Source: an uncultured Eubacteriales bacterium
GTDB taxonomy: Bacteria; Bacillota; Clostridia; Oscillospirales; Acutalibacteraceae
NCBI GenBank assembly: GCA_900315875.1
Contig: ONAX01000005.1
Location: 1 to 45,539 of the forward strand
Length of the DNA: 45,539 bases
Direction of reading: 5' to 3'
Shown one piece after another: positions 41,336 through 45,539 of this stretch. Within the stretch, counting starts at the first letter, position 1; every line of letters starts with the position of its first letter. The notes under the pieces were generated by a model. The model was not told the DNA's origin, searched no databases, and saw only the letters and a program-made list of their open reading frames with translations. Made by a program: the position numbers and the translations under genes.

Positions 41336-43477
41336 ATGAATTATGCACAGACACTTGCTGAGGAATTTTCTATCCGCAGCGAATACGCACAGAATATCAT
41401 AAACCTCCTCGACGAGGGAAACACCATCCCTTTTATTGCACGCTACCGCAAGGAAATGCACGGCACGCTGGACGACCAGACCATCCGCGCGATAAGCGAA
41501 AGGCTTGAATACCTGAGAAATCTTGACAAGCGCCGTGAGGAAATTGCAGCTCTTATTGAAGGACAGGAAAAAATGACAGACGAGATCGGCGCAGCTCTTT
41601 CGGCTGCGTCAACTCTTGCAGAGCTTGAGGACATTTACCGTCCGTTCCGACCCAAAAGAAAAACACGAGCATCCGTAGCCAAAGAAAAGGGCCTGGGCGA
41701 GCTTGCTGAGTTCATTATGGCTCAGCAGGGAGACGGACTGGAGCAGAAGGCTCAGGAATTCGTAAGCGAGGAAAAAGGCGTTAACGGAGTGCAGGAAGCA
41801 ATTGACGGAGCATGCGATATTATCGCAGAGGAAGTATCCGACAGCGCCGAAATACGCCGCAGGCTGAAAAACATAATCAGGCTGAACGCCTTTGTAAAGA
41901 GCGTAGCAGCGGACCCGGAATCCGACAGCGTTTATAAGAACTACTACGAATACAGCGAGCCTGTATCAAAAATCGCAGGTCACCGTGTACTTGCAATTGA
42001 CCGCGGCGAGCGCGAGGGCTTTCTGAAGGTCAGCATTGACATAGAACCGGAAAAATGCCTGCGTATTATCTACCGTCTCACCGTCAAGGGTGATGGTGAG
42101 CTTGCAGAAACAGTTAAAAGAGCATGCGACGACGCTTATTCGCGCCTGCTTTTTCCGTCACTTGAAAGAGAAATACGCGGCGAGCTTACGGATGCCGCCG
42201 ACGAACAGTCAATTGGTCTTTTTGCAGTAAATCTGCGCGGTCTGCTCATGCAGCCTCCGGTCAAGGGAAAGACTGTTATCGGCCTTGACCCGGGCTACCG
42301 CACCGGATGCAAGCTGGCTGTTGTTGACCCCACAGGAAAGGTACTGGACACTTCAGTCATCTACCCCACGCACGGTGCTGCTCAGGTTGCAAAATCCAAA
42401 GAAGTTCTGCGCACCATGATAAAAAAGCACGGTGCACAGGTAATATCAATCGGAAACGGCACTGCTTCCAAGGAAACAGAAATGTTTGCGGCCGAGGTCA
42501 TTTCAGCAGTTCCCGAAAAGGTTTCCTACATGGTCGTAAGCGAAGCAGGAGCGTCGGTATATTCCGCATCAAAGCTTGCAGCAGCCGAAATGCCCGATCT
42601 TGACCTTACACTCAGAAGCGCAGTTTCAATTGCAAGACGACTGCAGGATCCGCTTGCAGAGCTTGTTAAAATTGAGCCGAAGGCTATAGGCGTAGGTCAG
42701 TACCAGCACGACATGCCCCAGAAGCGCCTGGGTGAAGCTCTCGACGGCGTTGTAGAGGACTGTGTAAACAGCGTCGGCGCCGATCTTAACACCGCCTCCC
42801 CCGCTCTGCTTGCACACATTGCAGGCATTTCAAAAACTGTATCCGAAAACATTGTGGCCTACCGTGAGGAAAACGGACATTTCACAAGCCGTGCACAACT
42901 GAAAAAGGTACCGAAGCTCGGTCCCAAGGCGTTTGAACAGTGTGCAGGCTTCCTTCGCGTTGCAGAAAGCAGCGATCCCCTTGACAACACAGCCGTGCAC
43001 CCCGAATCCTACAAGGCTGCATCGGAGCTTCTGAAGCTTTGTTCGTGCAGTATGGACGACGTTAAAAACGGCACTCTCGAAAGTCTGAAGGATAAGGTTC
43101 AGAGCATCGGAAAAGAGGAGCTCGCAGAAAAGCTCGGGATAGGAATTCCTACCCTCGACGATATTGTTGCGGAGCTTTCAAAGCCCGGCCGTGACCCCCG
43201 TGACGAGCTGCCGCCTCCGCTTCTGCGCAGCGACGTTCTGGATATTAAGGATCTGCGCGAGGGCATGGAAATGAAGGGTACGGTACGAAATGTAATAGAT
43301 TTCGGCGCATTTGTCGATATCGGCGTGCATCAGGACGGACTTGTGCACATTTCTCAGATCAGCGACAAGCGCATACGCCACCCCTCTGATGTTCTGTCCG
43401 TCGGCGACATTGTAACGGTAAAGATTCTGTCCGTTGACGAGAAAAAAGGCAGAATATCACTGACCATGAAGCTTTAA
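41336..43477 (+). CDS. tex: Tex-family RNA-binding protein
   Basis: 713 aa, full length. Tex is a conserved nucleic-acid-binding accessory of transcription. The N-terminal helical region begins NIINLLDEGNTIPFIARYRKE, followed by the YqgF-like RNase H fold (VIGLDPGYRTGCKLAVVD), helix-hairpin-helix elements (VGADLNTASPALLAHIAGIS, LKKVPKLGPKAFEQCAGFLRV), and a C-terminal S1 domain (GMEMKGTVRNVIDFGAFVDIGVHQDGLVHISQIS). AAAGGAC lies upstream of the ATG. It is 29 bp after the membrane protein, likely the same transcript. Confidence 0.95.
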   Translation: MNYAQTLAEEFSIRSEYAQNIINLLDEGNTIPFIARYRKEMHGTLDDQTIRAISERLEYLRNLDKRREEIAALIEGQEKMTDEIGAALSAASTLAELEDIYRPFRPKRKTRASVAKEKGLGELAEFIMAQQGDGLEQKAQEFVSEEKGVNGVQEAIDGACDIIAEEVSDSAEIRRRLKNIIRLNAFVKSVAADPESDSVYKNYYEYSEPVSKIAGHRVLAIDRGEREGFLKVSIDIEPEKCLRIIYRLTVKGDGELAETVKRACDDAYSRLLFPSLEREIRGELTDAADEQSIGLFAVNLRGLLMQPPVKGKTVIGLDPGYRTGCKLAVVDPTGKVLDTSVIYPTHGAAQVAKSKEVLRTMIKKHGAQVISIGNGTASKETEMFAAEVISAVPEKVSYMVVSEAGASVYSASKLAAAEMPDLDLTLRSAVSIARRLQDPLAELVKIEPKAIGVGQYQHDMPQKRLGEALDGVVEDCVNSVGADLNTASPALLAHIAGISKTVSENIVAYREENGHFTSRAQLKKVPKLGPKAFEQCAGFLRVAESSDPLDNTAVHPESYKAASELLKLCSCSMDDVKNGTLESLKDKVQSIGKEELAEKLGIGIPTLDDIVAELSKPGRDPRDELPPPLLRSDVLDIKDLREGMEMKGTVRNVIDFGAFVDIGVHQDGLVHISQISDKRIRHPSDVLSVGDIVTVKILSVDEKKGRISLTMKL

Positions 43478-43494
43478 TATAAAGGAAGAAAGAA

Positions 43495-44190
43495 ATGAAA
43501 TACGAAATAGCGCTGTTTGATCTTGACGGCACTCTCAGCGAATCCGGCGAAGGAATACTGGACTGCGTTCGCATGATATTCACCGAAATGGACCGACCTA
43601 TGCCGGATGAAAAGGTAATCCGAAGCTTTATCGGACCGCCTATGTATGAGAGCCTGAAAAGATGCGGCTTTTCCGACGAGGACGCATTGCTCGGCACGGA
43701 AATATACAAAAGAAACTTCATAGAGCACGGCATATACAAAAACAAGGTTTACGACGGCATGTATGAGGTACTCGACGAACTCAAAAAGCAGGGCGTCCGC
43801 ATGGGCGTTGCCTCCACAAAGCTGCAGCCCTTCACCGAAAGAATAATCGACATGCTGTCACTGAAGCAGTATTTTGATGTGATTGGCGGCTCGCATGATA
43901 TTTCAAAGCCTGTACCCGACGGAGAAAAGCGCCGCTGCGGCAAGGTCGATGTAATGCAGTATGCCATCGATACCCTGCGCCAAAGTAAAAACGACCGCAT
44001 TGTCATGCTCGGCGATACAAAATTTGACGCCGACGGTGCTGCGGCAGTCGGCTGCGATTTCATAGGCTGTCTTTTCGGCTACGGCACAAGAGAGGAAATG
44101 GTCAGCTACTACACCATAGGCACTCCTCAGTTTGTCAGAACACCACAAGAGATTCTTGGTATCATTTCAGGCAGCGTGCACCCGGAATAA
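43495..44190 (+). CDS. HAD-superfamily hydrolase (phosphoglycolate-phosphatase-like)
   Basis: 231 aa. Motif I FDLDGTLSESGEG, motif II GVASTK, the Lys near SKPVPDG and motif IV MLGDTKFDADGA are all visible, with a helical C1 cap between I and II. It resembles Gph-type phosphatases that act on small phosphorylated metabolites. AAGGAAG lies upstream of the ATG, 17 bp after tex, so co-transcription is likely. No clear terminator follows; 44191-44354 is AT-rich without an ORF. Confidence 0.9.
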   Translation: MKYEIALFDLDGTLSESGEGILDCVRMIFTEMDRPMPDEKVIRSFIGPPMYESLKRCGFSDEDALLGTEIYKRNFIEHGIYKNKVYDGMYEVLDELKKQGVRMGVASTKLQPFTERIIDMLSLKQYFDVIGGSHDISKPVPDGEKRRCGKVDVMQYAIDTLRQSKNDRIVMLGDTKFDADGAAAVGCDFIGCLFGYGTREEMVSYYTIGTPQFVRTPQEILGIISGSVHPE

Positions 44191-44354
44191 GTTCCGTCAG
44201 GTAAACACTTGTGAATTTATAAATCGGGAATCAAATATCAAAATTGAAATCACACTGTTAGTCAGTCAGGGATCAAAAGCCCGGCTGAATAATTTTGAGC
44301 CCAAAAAACCACCAGTATTAATTCAGACATCGACACTCCGACACATAACAGGAA

Positions 44355-44382
44355 AGGTATTTAAAAATATTTTTAAATACCT
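44355..44382. promoter_or_regulatory. 28-bp palindrome, likely SdpR-type operator
   Basis: Perfect palindrome with ends AGGTATTTAAA...TTTAAATACCT, ending one base before the -35 of the regulator gene. ArsR-type repressors bind such AT-rich dyads. Confidence 0.65.
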
Positions 44383-44383
44383 A

Positions 44384-44412
44384 TTGAGCAGCAGAGAAAA
44401 CTGTGCTACAAT
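44384..44412 (+). promoter_or_regulatory. Promoter of the sdpRI pair
   Basis: TTGAGC (44384-44389), a 17-bp spacer and TACAAT (44407-44412). Confidence 0.65.
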
Positions 44413-44446
44413 CTATTTAAAGAAATTTTGAAATAGGTGTTGCGAT

Positions 44447-44716
44447 ATGAGCGAAACAAGTATTTTCAAAGTCCTTTCCGACAAGCAACGACGTGATATT
44501 CTGGTACTGCTTAAAGACGGTAAATTAAGCGCAGGCGAAATTGCAGACAAGCTGGGAATTACTCCAGCCGCGCTTTCCTACCATCTGAAGCTGCTGAAAA
44601 ACGCCGATCTTGTGATGGAGTACAAAAGCAAGAATTTCGTTTACTATGAAATCAATACAACTGTATTTGATGAATTGATTTTATGGGTCGAACAGTTTGG
44701 AGGGAACAAAAAATGA
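44447..44716 (+). CDS. sdpR: ArsR-family autorepressor, SdpR-like
   Basis: 89 aa winged helix. IFKVLSDKQRRDILVLLKDGKLSAGEIADKLGITPAALSYHLKLLKNADLV is the ArsR HTH, and the end (FVYYEINTTVFDELILWVEQF) matches SdpR of Bacillus. No metal-binding Cys cluster is present. In Bacillus, SdpR represses its own operon and is held by the membrane protein SdpI. The stop overlaps the next start (ATGA), so the two are translationally coupled. Confidence 0.88.
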   Translation: MSETSIFKVLSDKQRRDILVLLKDGKLSAGEIADKLGITPAALSYHLKLLKNADLVMEYKSKNFVYYEINTTVFDELILWVEQFGGNKK

Positions 44717-45402
44717 AAAAAGCAATGTGGATTATTTCAGTTCTTAACCTTGGCATTACCGCTGTGGTGCTGCAGTTTCTGCCGGAAAGTGTACCCATGC
44801 ACTTTAACGTCGCAGGTGCGGTTGACAGGTGGGGATCAAAATACGAAAATCTGTTATTACCGGCTATCGTTCTGGCACTTTCCCTGTTTTTACATCTTAT
44901 CATCTTCTTGTTTGAGAAGAAAGCAGCCGGAGCATCCACAGATAAAGAAAAGGCTGCAGCCAGATCAAACACAAAGGTGATAAAGATCATCGGCGTTTCT
45001 ATTGTATCCATGTTCACAGTATTGCAGGGCTTTTTGCTCTACAATGCTTATGTAGGAGGATCACAGTCAAGCTTTAACTTCGGAAAGATCACATGTATTC
45101 TTTGCGGCATATTGTTTGTCGTACTCGGGGATTTCATGCCAAAATTGAAAAGGAATTATCTTCTCGGATTCCGTATAAAATGGAGCATGTACAATGATAC
45201 GACCTGGATGAAAAGCAACCGTTTTGCTGCCATTGCAATGGTAGCAGCAGGTATTGCGACAATACTGTCCTCCTTGTTTGCAAACGAAAGCCTTGTAATA
45301 ATACTGACGCTTGCATATCTTATGATTGCAGCACTGGTCTCAACTGTATATGCGTATACGGTTTATAAGCAGGAGCTTGGCAAGGAAGAAAAAGCAGAAT
45401 AA
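44713..45402 (+). CDS. sdpI: SdpI-family membrane protein
   Basis: 229 aa, about six membrane helices. The N-terminal DUF1648 part has LPESVPMHFNVAGAVDRWGSK; the C-terminal SdpI part has FMPKLKRNYLLGFRIKWSMYNDTTWMKSNRF. In Bacillus, SdpI gives immunity to the SdpC toxin and senses it. No sdpABC-like genes are in the window, so here it may answer a toxin from elsewhere or serve another envelope role. GGAGG lies about 9 bases before the ATG. Confidence 0.88.
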   Translation: MKKAMWIISVLNLGITAVVLQFLPESVPMHFNVAGAVDRWGSKYENLLLPAIVLALSLFLHLIIFLFEKKAAGASTDKEKAAARSNTKVIKIIGVSIVSMFTVLQGFLLYNAYVGGSQSSFNFGKITCILCGILFVVLGDFMPKLKRNYLLGFRIKWSMYNDTTWMKSNRFAAIAMVAAGIATILSSLFANESLVIILTLAYLMIAALVSTVYAYTVYKQELGKEEKAE

Positions 45403-45442
45403 CAGAATAGTGCCGATTTGCGTCGAAGCTCCGATAATCGCA

Positions 45443-45539
45443 ATCGAGTAGGAGGCTACCCATTAATTGAGCAGCCGACCTCTCACACCACCGTGCGTAC
45501 CGTTCGGTACACGGCGGTTCAATAGTTTGAGTGCAGTAC
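45443..45539 (-). mobile_element. Group II intron, 3' end (domains V and VI, partial)
   Basis: Read on the minus strand: domain V at 45518-45487 has a 9-bp lower helix (ACCGCCGTG/CACGGTGGT), a two-base bulge, a 4-bp upper helix and a GAAC loop. Its triad position reads CGC, the form found in class C introns. Domain VI follows as the GGCTGCTC/GGGTAGCC hairpin, then CCTACTCGAT at the 3' end. The intron continues beyond the right edge. The exact splice base is uncertain by a few positions. Confidence 0.78.

Noticed and set aside
1-45539. tRNA or rRNA genes
   Set aside because: No tRNA T-arm signature in a cloverleaf context and no conserved rRNA text was found on either strand by eye.

Overview
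The window looks like one contig of a low-to-mid GC, spore-forming Firmicute, most likely an Oscillospiraceae/Ruminococcus-type gut or rumen Clostridia. The grounds are AGGAGG-type ribosome binding sites, sigma-A promoters with 17-bp spacers, BspA-like leucine-rich-repeat (LRR_5) surface proteins, SpoVS, YmdB, FakA, an archaeal/eukaryal-type ProS, a T-box leader and VWA/amidase surface genes. The genus is inferred, not proven. Both window ends lie inside minus-strand group II intron sequence (5' end of one copy at 1-100, 3' end of another at 45443-45539), as expected when an assembly breaks at a multicopy intron.

Layout. 0.1-2.9 kb: a large secreted LRR protein on the minus strand, with a terminator and an intron inserted just past it. 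3.4-7.6 kb (plus): ymdB, spoVS, fakA and an aldo/keto reductase. 7.7-10.3 kb (minus): ilvB-ilvN behind a T-box leader and a strong promoter. 10.3-10.6 kb: a palindromic repeat element. 10.7-13.6 kb: a cysteine-rich hypothetical protein, then a small XRE regulator divergent from a sortase-type LRR protein, sharing two 19-bp operators. 13.8-17.3 kb (minus): an M50 protease and its membrane partner, a HEFGH membrane protein and a YfbK-like VWA protein. 17.4-20.3 kb (minus): a three-gene cassette in which a secreted ricin-lectin/amidase lies between two related CCD-x-YN proteins, followed by an LRR-protein remnant. 20.4-24.3 kb (minus): proS, a 128-bp tandem repeat, and aroE-aroK-SUFU. 24.5-26.0 kb: acpP, a PduL-type acyltransferase and a small Cys-rich protein. 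26.0-32.3 kb: a possible small RNA, a cytoplasmic zinc-ribbon/low-complexity/LRR protein, a small acidic protein and a zinc-ribbon membrane protein. 32.4-36.4 kb (minus): recG, an SseB-family protein and a small basic protein. 36.5-45.4 kb (mainly plus): a DUF4830 protein, an acyl-CoA synthetase (with a convergent hotdog thioesterase), a membrane acetyltransferase, a membrane protein, tex, a HAD phosphatase, and an sdpR-sdpI pair.

Most genes are housekeeping: branched-chain and aromatic amino acid synthesis, acyl-group metabolism, translation and recombination. The accessory content is mainly cell-surface. The most novel-looking signals are: (i) the amidase cassette flanked by paralogous CCD-x-YN proteins; (ii) a repeat family that in all three places abuts the -35 box of a housekeeping promoter (ilvB, proS, recG) and starts with a hairpin showing compensatory changes; (iii) the zinc-ribbon protein whose aromatic/Gln/Pro/Gly-rich repeats resemble condensate-forming domains; (iv) a free-standing structured RNA candidate at 26.2 kb; and (v) several well-formed operators (XRE, SdpR, acyl-CoA synthetase).
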